Below, in pieces: positions 42,373 through 49,851 of a DNA stretch of 64,000 nt. The position numbers and the translations under genes are program-made. The notes under the pieces are model-generated. The model was given only the letters and a program-made list of their open reading frames with translations. It searched no databases and was not told the DNA's origin. The stretch comes from CAMUQR01 sp963526735 (GTDB lineage Bacteria > Patescibacteriota > Saccharimonadia > Saccharimonadales > Saccharimonadaceae): contig CAURNU010000001.1 of the NCBI GenBank assembly GCA_963526735.1, positions 101,800 through 165,799 on the forward strand. Direction: 5' to 3'. How positions within the stretch are numbered: position 1 is the stretch's first letter; the number at the start of each line of letters is the position of its first letter.

Positions 42373-43047
42373 ATGAGGATTTTATTAATTGAAGATGACG
42401 TGGCGATTGCGCGGTCGCTCAAGGAGGGTCTGGAAGATGAGACTTATGCGGTTGATGTGGCACACGACGGTGATGAAGGCTATCGGACGGCGACGGCCGA
42501 TGATTATGATGCAATTATTCTTGATATTATGTTACCGAGTATGAATGGTTATGAAGTGTGTCAGGCACTGCGTCAAGATGGTAAACGCACGCCGATTTTG
42601 ATGCTGACGGCACGTGATGCTGAGCATGATATTGTAAAAGGTTTGGATACGGGTGCTGATGATTATTTAGTAAAACCGTTTAGTTTTGAAGTGTTATTGG
42701 CGCGATTGCGGGCGATTTTGCGCCGTCCGAACGAAAAACTGGGTGAAGTTCTGCGAGTGGGTGATTTAACATTAGATCCTAGTTTGAAAAAAGTGACGCG
42801 TGCCTCGCAAGAAATCAGCCTGACAACTAAAGAATATGGTGTGCTAGAATATTTAATGCGCAACACTGGTAAAGTTTTATCAAAAGAACAAATTATTGCG
42901 CATGTTTGGGATTTTGATGCCGATGTTTTGCCAAATAATGTGGAATTATTTATTATGTTTTTACGGCGCAAAGTCGACAAACCGTTTGGTAAAAAACTGA
43001 TTCATACCGTACCAGGTTTTGGTTATAAACTCGAGGAAAAAGCGTGA
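42373..43047 (+). CDS. OmpR/PhoB-family response regulator, 224 aa
   Basis: The receiver domain (1-115) has the acidic pocket E7/D8/D9, phosphoacceptor D51, T79 and K101, all present. A winged-helix output domain (about 125-222) has LTTKEYGVLEYLMRNTGKV and ends in TVPGFGYKLEEKA with the GxGY wing. It is transcribed with the kinase gene, whose GTG start overlaps its TGA stop. No nearby operator repeats identify the regulon. Standard length. Confidence 0.93.
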   Translation: MRILLIEDDVAIARSLKEGLEDETYAVDVAHDGDEGYRTATADDYDAIILDIMLPSMNGYEVCQALRQDGKRTPILMLTARDAEHDIVKGLDTGADDYLVKPFSFEVLLARLRAILRRPNEKLGEVLRVGDLTLDPSLKKVTRASQEISLTTKEYGVLEYLMRNTGKVLSKEQIIAHVWDFDADVLPNNVELFIMFLRRKVDKPFGKKLIHTVPGFGYKLEEKA

Positions 43048-44054
43048 AACATCAGCAACGGGTGCGTCGTTTAGCGTTGAGCTATTTGGCAGTGATTATG
43101 ACACTGTCATTGGTGTTTAGTGGAATTATTTATGCAATTATGTCTTTGCAATTGCATCGACCATTGCCACCGAGTGAGCATAGTCAGCAATCATTGGTGG
43201 TGATTGAAGATCAGTTAAATCGTCGTTTGGAACGGCGAGATAATGAGACGCGCGGACTGGTGGTTATGTCACTGGCAATTTTAAACGGGGTGATGTTGAT
43301 TGTGGGCTATGGTTTGAGTTTAATTCTGGCGCGTCGAACATTGGCGCCAATTGAGCGGTCAATTGAACAACAAGCGCAATTTGTATCGGATGCTAGTCAT
43401 GAACTGCGCACTCCGTTGTCGGCATTATTGCTGAGTAATGAAGTGGCACTGCGTAAAACAACCCTGACTGATGCCAAAATGCGTCAAGTTTTGGGGCAAA
43501 ATGTTGCTGAAATTAAAAAAATAACTGATTTGACAAATTCCCTGCTGGATATGGCGAGGTCAGAAAATATTATTACAACGCCTGAGTTAGTCAGTCCGTC
43601 AGTGTTGATTAAAGAATTGGTGGGGAAGTTTGCTCCAGCGGCTAAGGCTAAACAGGCGAAGTTAATTTATGACAAAAAAACTTCCATTCGTGAAGTGGCT
43701 CTGCAAGCGAATGCGGTGCGACAGATTTTGGCGATTTTTGTCGATAATTCGATTAAATATTTACCAGATAAAAATGGCGAGGTAATGTTGCGAGTGCGCC
43801 TCAAGAAAAACACACTGGAATTTGTGATTAAAGATAATGGGCCTGGGATCGCGCTGAGTGATCAACAGCGGATTTTTGAGCGATTCTATCGGGCGGATAC
43901 GGCGCGCACGCGAACTGACGTATCGGGGCATGGTTTGGGACTGGCGATTGCTAAAACGCTTGCTGAGCACTGTGGTTACATGATTCAGGTTAAAAGTCGT
44001 CCATCGGCCGGCGCTGAGTTTAAGTTGGTGATAAGTGTTGATGGTAAGAATTGA
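43044..44054 (+). CDS. Membrane sensor histidine kinase, 336 aa
   Basis: Start is GTG, overlapping the regulator's stop. Two membrane helices (about 9-34 and 72-95) enclose a short 37-residue extracytoplasmic loop with several His/Pro/Ser, so sensing of a small or membrane signal is likely. The dimerisation helix has FVSDASHELRTPLSALL with H119. The ATPase domain shows IFVDNSIKYLP (N box), DNGPGI (G1), FERFYRAD (F box) and GHGLGLAIA (G2). There is no clear HAMP domain between the second helix and the H box, only a short linker. It presumably phosphorylates D51 of its partner. Confidence 0.92.
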   Translation: MKHQQRVRRLALSYLAVIMTLSLVFSGIIYAIMSLQLHRPLPPSEHSQQSLVVIEDQLNRRLERRDNETRGLVVMSLAILNGVMLIVGYGLSLILARRTLAPIERSIEQQAQFVSDASHELRTPLSALLLSNEVALRKTTLTDAKMRQVLGQNVAEIKKITDLTNSLLDMARSENIITTPELVSPSVLIKELVGKFAPAAKAKQAKLIYDKKTSIREVALQANAVRQILAIFVDNSIKYLPDKNGEVMLRVRLKKNTLEFVIKDNGPGIALSDQQRIFERFYRADTARTRTDVSGHGLGLAIAKTLAEHCGYMIQVKSRPSAGAEFKLVISVDGKN

Positions 44055-44115
44055 TGAACTTTTTGTGTGAGGATTACGTAAGTTTTTTAAAAATATGGTG
44101 ATTATAGATTTGTGC

Positions 44116-44340
44116 TAAAATTAAAGCATGAGAATTAAAGATTACTACAAAGATGATCGGCCACGCGAGGTCTTCGCCGACGCCATCACCGATCGTACTG
44201 CGAGTATCATTGTGGCACATAATCATCCGAGTGGGAGTTAGGAGACCAGTCAGATTAATGAAGATATTACCATTAGACTAGCAGAAGCGGGGAAGTTGCT
44301 AGGTATTGTCCTCGGGGAACACCTCATCGTCGCGGCATAA
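44116..44340 (+). pseudogene. radC: radC remnant (large internal deletion plus TAG stop), with its leaderless promoter
   Basis: From ATG 44128 the frame reads MRIKDYYKDDRPRE, the N-terminal start of RadC-type JAB/MPN proteins. It is joined directly to the C-terminal region VFADAITDRTASIIVAHNHPSGS; a TAG follows the metal-binding HNHPSG motif, after which the same frame continues with DITIRLAEAGKLLGIVLGEHLIVAA. RadC proteins are about 220 aa; roughly 130 residues are missing. Both RadC regions contain a PRE motif, so recombination between those points explains the deletion. TGC-TAAAAT (44113-44121) still lies 6 nt before the ATG. No functional product is expected. Confidence 0.8.
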
Positions 44341-44365
44341 GGTTATCAATCAATCCTTTAGAGAA

Positions 44366-44435
44366 ACTTAACATCTTTCTTGCAGATGTTAAGTAAAGTA
44401 TGATATACTTAACATTATAAAAGGAGATGTTAAGT
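44366..44435 (+). promoter_or_regulatory. Fic gene promoter with two identical-geometry inverted-repeat operators
   Basis: Operator 1: ACTTAACATC (44366-44375) / GATGTTAAGT (44385-44394). Operator 2: ACTTAACATT (44407-44416) / GATGTTAAGT (44426-44435). Both have a 9-nt centre and start 41 nt apart. The promoter (TTGCAG 44380-44385, 18 nt, extended TGA-TATACT 44404-44409) and the ribosome site AAGGAG (44421-44426) are embedded among them. This strongly suggests repression, perhaps by the Fic protein's own C-terminal winged helix. Confidence 0.82.
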
Positions 44436-45557
44436 ATGTTATTAGGTAATTTTGTGCAACAGCCGCAAGGTTATAAAGCCTTTATACCGGAGAAATTTCC
44501 GCCAAAGGAAATGCTAGTATTTTCCCCTGCCGTTCATCTTACGAATGATCGGGCAACTCTAGCCCTTGGTAAACTTGATGGTATTGCCCAGTTGATACCA
44601 GATATTGATTACTTTCTTTCTACCTACATACAGAAAGAGGCGGCGGTCTCGAGTAATATCGAGGGAACAAAAGCGACAATGCACGATGCTCTTCGTGCCG
44701 ACATTGGCATGACAGAACACATTCCAGAAGATGTTGAAAATATTTTTAGTTACATTAATGCAATTAACCATGGGGTTGCTGCGGTGCAGGATTCACCCCT
44801 GACGCTGCGTATTATTCGCCAAGTGCATGAAGAAATGATGAAAAACACCAGAGAGGGAATTGGTAAAACTCCTGGGGAGATTCGTAAGACACAAAACTGG
44901 ATTGGTGGCACACGACCTGAGAATGCTTTGTTTGTACCGCCACCGGCACACGAGTTACCACGTGTTTTGTCTGATATAGAAAAGTTCCTCAATCTACCTC
45001 AGCCATATTCACCGCTTATTAAGGCAGCTCTACTCCATGCGCAATTTGAAACCGTACACCCATTTCTTGATGGCAATGGTCGAACAGGTCGTCTATTAGT
45101 CACGCTGCAACTTCATCATGATAAGGTATTAGAATATCCTGTACTTTATCTGTCGGAATACTTCAAGCGGCATCGCGACACCTATTTCGATAGATTGTCA
45201 GATTATCACAATAAGGAGAAAATTGAGGAGTGGGTGTTGTTTTTCTTGGAAGGCGTGACAACAATCGCAGAGGAAGCTATCCAGGTATCTAAGAAGTTGA
45301 TTGACCTGCGAGAACGAGATATGGAGAAGGTGAATGCACTTGGCGGAAAGCAGGCAAAAACCGCTCTTATGCTACTAAAGGGATTGTACAGTAGTCCGAT
45401 TATTGATGTTGCACGAGCCGAGAAGATAACTGGGCTATCCCGTCCAGCGGCTAATGCTCTAGTAAAGAAATTTGTCGATATTGGCATACTGCATCAGAGC
45501 GGCTCGGCCGATTATGGGAGAGTCTTTATCTATACTGAGTATATCTCTCTATTTTAA
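44436..45557 (+). CDS. Fic-family AMP-transferase-like protein with N-terminal inhibitory motif and C-terminal winged helix, 373 aa
   Basis: ATG 44436 (MLLGNF) has AAGGAG 9 nt upstream; an earlier in-frame ATG abuts that site and is unlikely. An N-terminal Fic_N region holds SSNIEGT (about 72-78), the inhibitory helix motif of class II Fic proteins. The core contains HPFLDGNGRTGR (208-219), the complete catalytic motif that transfers AMP or similar groups to target proteins. The C-terminus (about 300-373) looks like a winged helix (IIDVARAEKITGLSRPAANALV), a common addition in this subfamily that could bind DNA. Likely autoregulated through the operators just upstream. Targets unknown. Confidence 0.9.
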   Translation: MLLGNFVQQPQGYKAFIPEKFPPKEMLVFSPAVHLTNDRATLALGKLDGIAQLIPDIDYFLSTYIQKEAAVSSNIEGTKATMHDALRADIGMTEHIPEDVENIFSYINAINHGVAAVQDSPLTLRIIRQVHEEMMKNTREGIGKTPGEIRKTQNWIGGTRPENALFVPPPAHELPRVLSDIEKFLNLPQPYSPLIKAALLHAQFETVHPFLDGNGRTGRLLVTLQLHHDKVLEYPVLYLSEYFKRHRDTYFDRLSDYHNKEKIEEWVLFFLEGVTTIAEEAIQVSKKLIDLRERDMEKVNALGGKQAKTALMLLKGLYSSPIIDVARAEKITGLSRPAANALVKKFVDIGILHQSGSADYGRVFIYTEYISLF

Positions 45558-45617
45558 GCATACTAGAAATCAGAGAGAGGGAGTATAATAAAAATACTAG
45601 GTAAGTTATATCAAAAC

Positions 45618-45719
45618 ATGAACGAAAATATGAACGGCTACAACGACAATATGCATCAACAACAAATTGACAACTTCAAGCAGGTGCTAGCCAACCTTGA
45701 CCAACTGGAGGTGGTGTGA
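45618..45719 (+). CDS. Possible 33-aa coupled small protein
   Basis: Reads MNENMNGYNDNMHQQQID and ends LDQLEVV with a TGATG overlap to the next gene. A TATAAT lies at 45584-45589, about 28 nt upstream. Tightly coupled to the following gene, so it may be a leader peptide or a small partner. No similarity recognised. Confidence 0.4.
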   Translation: MNENMNGYNDNMHQQQIDNFKQVLANLDQLEVV

Positions 45720-46629
45720 TGAGTGGACAAAATCCTACAGATAAAAAGTCGCAAGCTGGGCGACCATCTGTAATGATAGTGCCAACTCCAGTCTACCTGG
45801 ATTATCAAACGGTGTTTGATATGCTCGCAGTAATTGAGGATGGTCTTAGTCAATTCCAGGAGATCAAAACTGTTTACAGCGATTCAAGGAATGAGGCTAA
45901 TGTGGGTAGTGCAAGAGCTGATCTACAGAGTAAAATACCGCTTGGATTTTTGAGTATGGATGGAGAAGGGGCTTTAATAGATCTAAAGAAAAGACTCAGT
46001 CTAACAGTAAAGAAGTTTCTTCCAAAAAAGTACATACGAGTGTTTCTTTATTTGCAAAGTTGAGGTCTATGCTTATGGAAAAGAATATGGTTAGGCAAAC
46101 TTTAGATAACACACTCCAGGCTGGTAATTTTGTTGAGTTCAAGTCTAGATTTCAAAGAATTGAGGTTGTAAAGTTGGTAAACACACTAGTTCAGGCTGTA
46201 AATCTAGGAAATAAGTTCTCTGACGACAAAGACAAAACTGAATTAACAAAAGAAATGAGCGAGATTTACAAGCTTATTAAACCGATAGGAGATAGGTTTT
46301 TGTCTTGCGACGATATAAACTTTGCAAGGTGCTTAATTGAATTGGACGAGGATATTGCAAAGCAATTTGGCACGGAACGATTATTATATGGTGAGTATAA
46401 TATTTTTGGAAAGGTAATCAGAGTGGAGGATGGCAAGTTTAATGTATTTGAATCAACTGATTTAGGTTTAATTAAACCAGACTATTTGAATGGCATGCTG
46501 TTTGAATCGTTTAATAGTGTAGTTCAGGAAGGTAGCGATGTAAGGAATATGTTTGACGTTCCAGATGAAATACCAATAGTCATCAAGGGTAGAGTACTTA
46601 TTGTGAAGCCTATATCTATTTTTACATAA
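45719..46629 (+). pseudogene. Frameshifted gene, resembling DUF6414-type proteins
   Basis: Two frames form one protein. The 5' part (45719-about 45985) reads VPTPVYLDYQTVFDMLAVIEDG and ends FLSMDGEGALIDLKK. The 3' part is in the -1 frame and is open upstream of its apparent start, reading SKKVHTSVSLFAKLRSMLM, then GNFVEFKSRFQRIEVVKLV. The switch lies near an A-rich stretch (45981-45993). From memory the combined pattern (YLD...LLAVIEDG, later LFxKLRxxL, FVEFKxxF) resembles DUF6414; not verified. The sequence at the switch is not a canonical -1 slippery heptamer, so a disabling indel or sequencing error is more likely than programmed shifting. GGAGGTGG precedes the ATG. Confidence 0.6.
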
Positions 46630-46640
46630 AGAAGGTCAGT

Positions 46641-46724
46641 ATGAACGATAAAGACTCTAATTTTCAAAATATAATTAACATTGAATCCGATTTTATAGTC
46701 GGTTTACTTGATTCAATGTTGTAA
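46641..46724 (+). other. 11-bp inverted repeat within a possible 27-aa frame
   Basis: AACATTGAATC (46677-46687) pairs perfectly with GATTCAATGTT (46710-46720), extended by an inner CCGA/TCGG. No U-run follows, so it is not a standard terminator. A short frame (MNDKDSNFQNIINIESDF...) with a GAAGGT ribosome site spans it. It could be a recombination or protein-binding site at the left edge of the prophage. Confidence 0.4.
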
Positions 46725-46798
46725 AGTTACAGAAGTTTTATTGCTTCATCTAATTGCTCTCAGTATAGCACAGTTTCCGCTTAAGGTCAATATGCAAA

Positions 46799-46829
46799 CA
46801 GAAAAAGACGCCTAATTTTTAGCGTCTTT
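46799..46829 (-). terminator. Intrinsic terminator of the integrase gene
   Basis: On the minus strand AAAGACGC / GCGTCTTT with a 10-nt AT-rich loop, then TTTTTC-type run. It is 45 nt after the integrase stop; it may also work on the plus strand. Confidence 0.7.
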
Positions 46830-46874
46830 ATCCTTAAAAATTGTGGAAAACTTTATTTATTTTTTACAACTTTT

Positions 46875-47732
46875 TTATTTTCGGAGCGCCATTTCTGGTT
46901 CGTGATATTTTACAAATAGATTTTCTAACTGACCATCCAAACCGTGGATATAGCGTTGAGTTGTTTCAGCGTTAGAATGGCCAAGCATTTGTTGCATTTC
47001 TAAGAGAGTTGCCCCTTTCTGCTGAATATCTGTACCAAACGAGTGCCTCAATGCATGCGGATAAAAATCCATAAACCCAGCTTTGTGAAATGGTTTGCGC
47101 ATTAGAATTCTTAGTTCGTCGACACTATATTGTCTTCCTCTTTGATTTATCCAAATTGCATCCTTGATGCCATTGTCTCGAATCCAAGCTCGAAGCTTAT
47201 TGTAGGTGTCTGTCGTGATGTAGGATTCCCTTGGCTTAAAACCTTTACCAATGAATTTAATTCGATTACCAAAAAGGTTATCTAATCTCAAGTTTCTTAA
47301 TTCACTGATTCTTAACCCAGCATCAAAACTAATCTTAATTAGAAGCCAAGCCATCTCATCGGCATAGCTTAATGCTTTTTCTATTTGCTCTCGATTATAA
47401 AAGACTCGTCTAACTGGACCTTCTTTGAGCTTTTTAATGAGCGGTAACTTGATCGGCATGTTCAGTCCCATTTCCCTAAAATAGCGCAGCATTGCCATTA
47501 TGTGTGCCATTCGGGTGTTAATTGTCCGTGCAGAAGCTCCATGGCTAGATTGTGCCGCGATCCAGCGATTAAAAGCTTTGTTATCCAGTTCTCTTAAATC
47601 ATTTATCTCGGTATCTTCAATGAAGTGCTTATACGTATGGCGCTTACTATTAATTGTCATTTTGCTCATTTGGCGAGTAAACTCGCAATACTCCAAATAC
47701 TCGTCAATTTGGGCATGAATTGGTTTTGTCAT
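46875..47732 (-). CDS. Tyrosine recombinase / phage integrase, 285 aa
   Basis: The N-terminal SAM-like core-binding domain (about 5-95) is followed by the catalytic domain. All key residues are visible: R141 in GLRISELR, H226 and R229 in PHALRHSF, H252 in MLGHS, and the nucleophile Y261 in TTQRYIH. It is compact, like XerC/D and small phage integrases, with no N-terminal arm-binding domain evident. An AGGAAAAT lies before the ATG. It is the leftmost gene assignable to the prophage; the DnaA-box cluster and a Rep-like gene follow. Attachment sites could not be located. Confidence 0.92.
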   Translation of the reverse strand: MTKPIHAQIDEYLEYCEFTRQMSKMTINSKRHTYKHFIEDTEINDLRELDNKAFNRWIAAQSSHGASARTINTRMAHIMAMLRYFREMGLNMPIKLPLIKKLKEGPVRRVFYNREQIEKALSYADEMAWLLIKISFDAGLRISELRNLRLDNLFGNRIKFIGKGFKPRESYITTDTYNKLRAWIRDNGIKDAIWINQRGRQYSVDELRILMRKPFHKAGFMDFYPHALRHSFGTDIQQKGATLLEMQQMLGHSNAETTQRYIHGLDGQLENLFVKYHEPEMALRK

Positions 47733-47813
47733 ATTTTCCTATTCTGCCCACCCAAATTATTTTAATGATTTTTTGCTACCTACTATTATTATTTTTAATA
47801 TTCTTTTTCTATG

Positions 47814-48009
47814 GGCGTGCGATTTTGTAATAGCGCTCTCTGTTGAGTGGCGTGCGATTTCAGCACGCCAGAATTGACTAATCCACAAGGTTATCCACAA
47901 AAAATGTGGAGTTTTTCCACAAGTTTTCCACAGGCTAGGGCTTGACAACTAAAAACAGAGATCTTAATTTTCTCTACCTCCGTTAAGCTTTTCTTAATTG
48001 TTGTTTATA
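47814..48009. other. Putative prophage replication origin (DnaA boxes and 12-bp direct repeats)
   Basis: GGCGTGCGATTT occurs at 47814-47825 and 47849-47860; the second copy is part of an 8-bp hairpin TGGCGTGC / GCACGCCA. Four DnaA-box-like sites follow in 54 bp: TAATCCACA (47879-47887), TTATCCACA (47891-47899) and TTTTCCACA (47913-47921, 47924-47932). A roughly 75-bp AT-rich stretch ends in the inverted repeat AATTGTTGT / ACAACAATT (47996-48020). There is no convincing gene. Box cluster plus AT-rich stretch plus adjacent HTH gene is the layout of a DnaA-dependent origin. Confidence 0.55.
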
Positions 48010-48285
48010 TTACAACAATTTGTATTTGTTTTTAGAGTTTTGATTTTTGCCTTGTTGAAATTGTATTAGTTTGACCTCTATCAGTTTATTTCGCTCTTTA
48101 ATAATCTTGCCTTGCCACCACCCAGTTTGTTTCATCAGGTACTTAGTCCAAATCGCAAAATAACCACGCTCGTCTTTCTCCCAGACTCTACTAGCATTTT
48201 CTAACACCGCATATAAAAATGCTGCGTCTAGCCCTATCTTTTGAACTAGTTCCAAATCTAGTTGTACGAATTGGTTTTTGCCCAT
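48010..48285 (-). CDS. Small helix-turn-helix protein, possible replication-initiator fragment, 91 aa
   Basis: Reads MGKNQFVQLDLELVQKIGLD, then AAFLYAVLENASRVWEKDERGYFAIWTK and MKQTGWWQGKIIKERNKLIE. The pattern (short helix, 'AxLYAxL', aromatic wing, then 'TGxxxxxI' recognition helix) is like the N-terminal winged helix of phage and plasmid replisome organisers (RepA/DnaD-like). It lacks any C-terminal domain, so it may be a minimal DNA-binding protein. It lies next to the DnaA-box cluster, which it may bind. It is transcribed leftward, away from the structural genes. The gap 48286-48443 shows nothing else I can assign. Confidence 0.5.
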   Translation of the reverse strand: MGKNQFVQLDLELVQKIGLDAAFLYAVLENASRVWEKDERGYFAIWTKYLMKQTGWWQGKIIKERNKLIEVKLIQFQQGKNQNSKNKYKLL

Positions 48286-48443
48286 CTTACCTCGCTTAAA
48301 TAGTTTTTTGCGAGGCAGAAGAATAGCCCCATGCTAAATGATGTGGTTTATCAAAAGCATGAGGCTGAACTCTATGTATCAATCGCATTATAACACGTCA
48401 ATAACAAAGAGTCAATTTAGTGCTGTAGATTCATCGCCTTCTA

Positions 48444-48452
48444 TGGTATAAT
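48444..48452 (+). promoter_or_regulatory. Extended -10 promoter of the terminase operon
   Basis: TGG-TATAAT ending at 48452; the -35 is weak. The predicted transcription start (48458-48460) coincides with the first base of the 80-bp repeated RNA element. Confidence 0.72.
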
Positions 48453-48458
48453 TTAGAT

Positions 48459-48538
48459 AATCATTTGCGACTAAACGAAGTATTCGTTGGTCGTTTTTTA
48501 TTGCGACTTGCGGCTACTTTCGCAGTCGCTTTTTGATT
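48459..48538 (+). ncRNA. Two-hairpin, doubly terminated leader RNA, copy 1 (before terminase operon)
   Basis: Identical over 80 bp to 55719-55798. Hairpin 1: GACTAAACGAA with TTCGTTGGTC (around 48469-48492), bulged, then TTTTTT. Hairpin 2: GCGACTTGCG (48503-48512) with CGCAGTCGC (48521-48529), one bulged base, 8-nt loop, then TTTTT. Both look like intrinsic terminators, and the element starts at the predicted +1. Read-through would be needed to express 48563-55693. Function unknown: attenuator, antiterminator-recognised leader, or short RNA. Confidence 0.75.
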
Positions 48539-48562
48539 ATGTAAATTAAAGGGCAATAAAAC

Positions 48563-49030
48563 ATGATTAAAAATATCACTATCGAAGGATTTGAGTTATC
48601 AGTTACCGCAAGGGTGCTGTGCGATAAGCTCGTTGATCGCAGAGCTCACTGTTATAGAAGCAATTTTGATTATGACGAATTACTAACGCAAGGAGTATAT
48701 GCTTCAAACGACTTGTTGAACGATTTGGGGTTAGCTAGTGAATTACGGGTCAGGAGACGAGGAGCTAAGGCGTTTGTTTTTTGTGAATATACTCACAAAA
48801 TTTTAGCAGAACTTGCAGTTTCAGCCGAAACGACTCGCTTTGGGCTACACAGACCACGCTTCGTTTTGCTTAATCGTCGGGGTTTCGTTAAAGAAAAAAC
48901 TATCGCTGATCTACTTATCAAATCCGAGCAACTCCGCCGGCATCAAAGATTTCGCAGTCGACAAAATACCAATCAAATTCGTCACATCGAAAAAGCTAAA
49001 CAATTTGTAAAGAAAGGAGCAAAACGATGA
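48563..49030 (+). CDS. Prophage hypothetical protein, basic, 155 aa
   Basis: First gene after the copy-1 leader RNA, with AAAGGG 9 nt upstream of the ATG. It begins MIKNITIEGFELSVTARVLC; a middle segment reads ELRVRRRGAKAFVFCEYTHK, and the C-terminal 40 residues are very basic (RRHQRFRSRQNTNQIRH). I do not recognise it. The basic tail suggests nucleic-acid binding. Being first behind a terminating leader, it is a candidate regulator of read-through, but that is speculation. It overlaps the next gene by 4 nt (ATGA). Confidence 0.5.
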   Translation: MIKNITIEGFELSVTARVLCDKLVDRRAHCYRSNFDYDELLTQGVYASNDLLNDLGLASELRVRRRGAKAFVFCEYTHKILAELAVSAETTRFGLHRPRFVLLNRRGFVKEKTIADLLIKSEQLRRHQRFRSRQNTNQIRHIEKAKQFVKKGAKR

Positions 49031-49236
49031 GCCAAATTATTAAAGTTAAACCAAACAAGGATGGCAAAGCTATCATTACGCTCTACGGCAGAGAATTTGA
49101 CGTAACAGACCTGGCTGATTCAGCTGGGTTTGGTAGACTCGAAGCTTTTGGCGAGGTTTACCAATTTGAAATTGTCGAAAATAGCGTAGCTCGAGCTGAT
49201 CGAATTATCAATAAAGCGAAAAAGGTTAAAAAATGA
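49027..49236 (+). CDS. Prophage hypothetical protein, 69 aa
   Basis: A small soluble protein: MSQIIKVKPNKDGKAIITLYGREFDVTD (region), an apparent beta-rich fold with a basic C-terminus (NKAKKVKK). AAAGGAG upstream; overlaps both neighbours by 4 nt. Unrecognised. Confidence 0.5.
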   Translation: MSQIIKVKPNKDGKAIITLYGREFDVTDLADSAGFGRLEAFGEVYQFEIVENSVARADRIINKAKKVKK

Positions 49237-49487
49237 ACAATATCATAATCACCATTGCTACTGATACGAATAAGATAATTACCAGCGGTTACAACCCTAG
49301 CTTTTATGAGACCGAAGCTAAACAATTTGAGGACGTTGTAAAAGATTTAGAGAACATCAAGAAGAACCTCGCAGATGAAAAGTTGTTTATTTGTGTGGCT
49401 ACTTGGGCTGATAAAAAAGAAAACTCAAGTGGCTTGATTTATGAAACGATTGACGAACTAATTAATGACTTTAAGTCAAAGGAGTAA
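49233..49487 (+). CDS. Prophage hypothetical protein, acidic, 84 aa
   Basis: A small soluble protein beginning MNNIIITIATDTNKIITSGY and ending ETIDELINDFKSKE. Acidic helices alternate with a short strand region; no membrane helix. It overlaps the previous gene by 4 nt and lies 2 nt before the next. Not recognised. Confidence 0.5.
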   Translation: MNNIIITIATDTNKIITSGYNPSFYETEAKQFEDVVKDLENIKKNLADEKLFICVATWADKKENSSGLIYETIDELINDFKSKE

Positions 49488-49489
49488 TT

Positions 49490-49843
49490 ATGAACCCTAA
49501 AAAAAATACCAAAAAGATAAAAGAAGCAAGAAATCTTGTTGAAATCCAACGCAAAAATATTACCGATGAGTATATGCAAGGGCTTTACAACGGCATGGAA
49601 TGTATCTTGTCAATTTTTGAATCTCGTGAGCCACGATACGCAAATCTCAAACCAAAAGATAAGACCAGATTGAGAATTGCACGCGATGGCCATGGCAAAG
49701 TTGTTGTGATGGCTGGCAGTACTATCGTTAAGAATGTGACTAATGTGCGTATAGAGGACATTACAGCAGAAACTATGGAAGGGACTGCGCGTGTTGGAGT
49801 TGAGGCTGAAATAACCGTGTTTAATCCGGAAATTAATATTTAG
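49490..49843 (+). CDS. Prophage hypothetical protein, 117 aa
   Basis: A helical N-terminal half with the pattern NITDEYMQGLYNGMECILS and a beta-rich C-terminal half (KVVVMAGSTIVKNVTNVRIE). The first part resembles short phage proteins of head modules with 'YxxGLYNGxE', of unknown function. AAAGGAG is 5-6 nt upstream. Followed after 8 nt by the small terminase gene. Confidence 0.5.
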   Translation: MNPKKNTKKIKEARNLVEIQRKNITDEYMQGLYNGMECILSIFESREPRYANLKPKDKTRLRIARDGHGKVVVMAGSTIVKNVTNVRIEDITAETMEGTARVGVEAEITVFNPEINI

Positions 49844-49851
49844 GGGTTGAA

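Noticed and set aside
45975..45995. Programmed frameshift in the broken gene beside Fic
   Set aside because: The A-rich stretch has no X-XXY-YYZ heptamer in the correct phase, unlike the tail chaperone site.
46725..46874. Left attachment site of the prophage
   Set aside because: Without the right end no direct repeat can be compared, and no tRNA is adjacent; the only tRNA (39298-39372) is 7.5 kb away.
47757..47948. Minus-strand 63-aa frame over the DnaA-box cluster
   Set aside because: Composition is not protein-like, and the sequence is better explained as an origin with repeated boxes.
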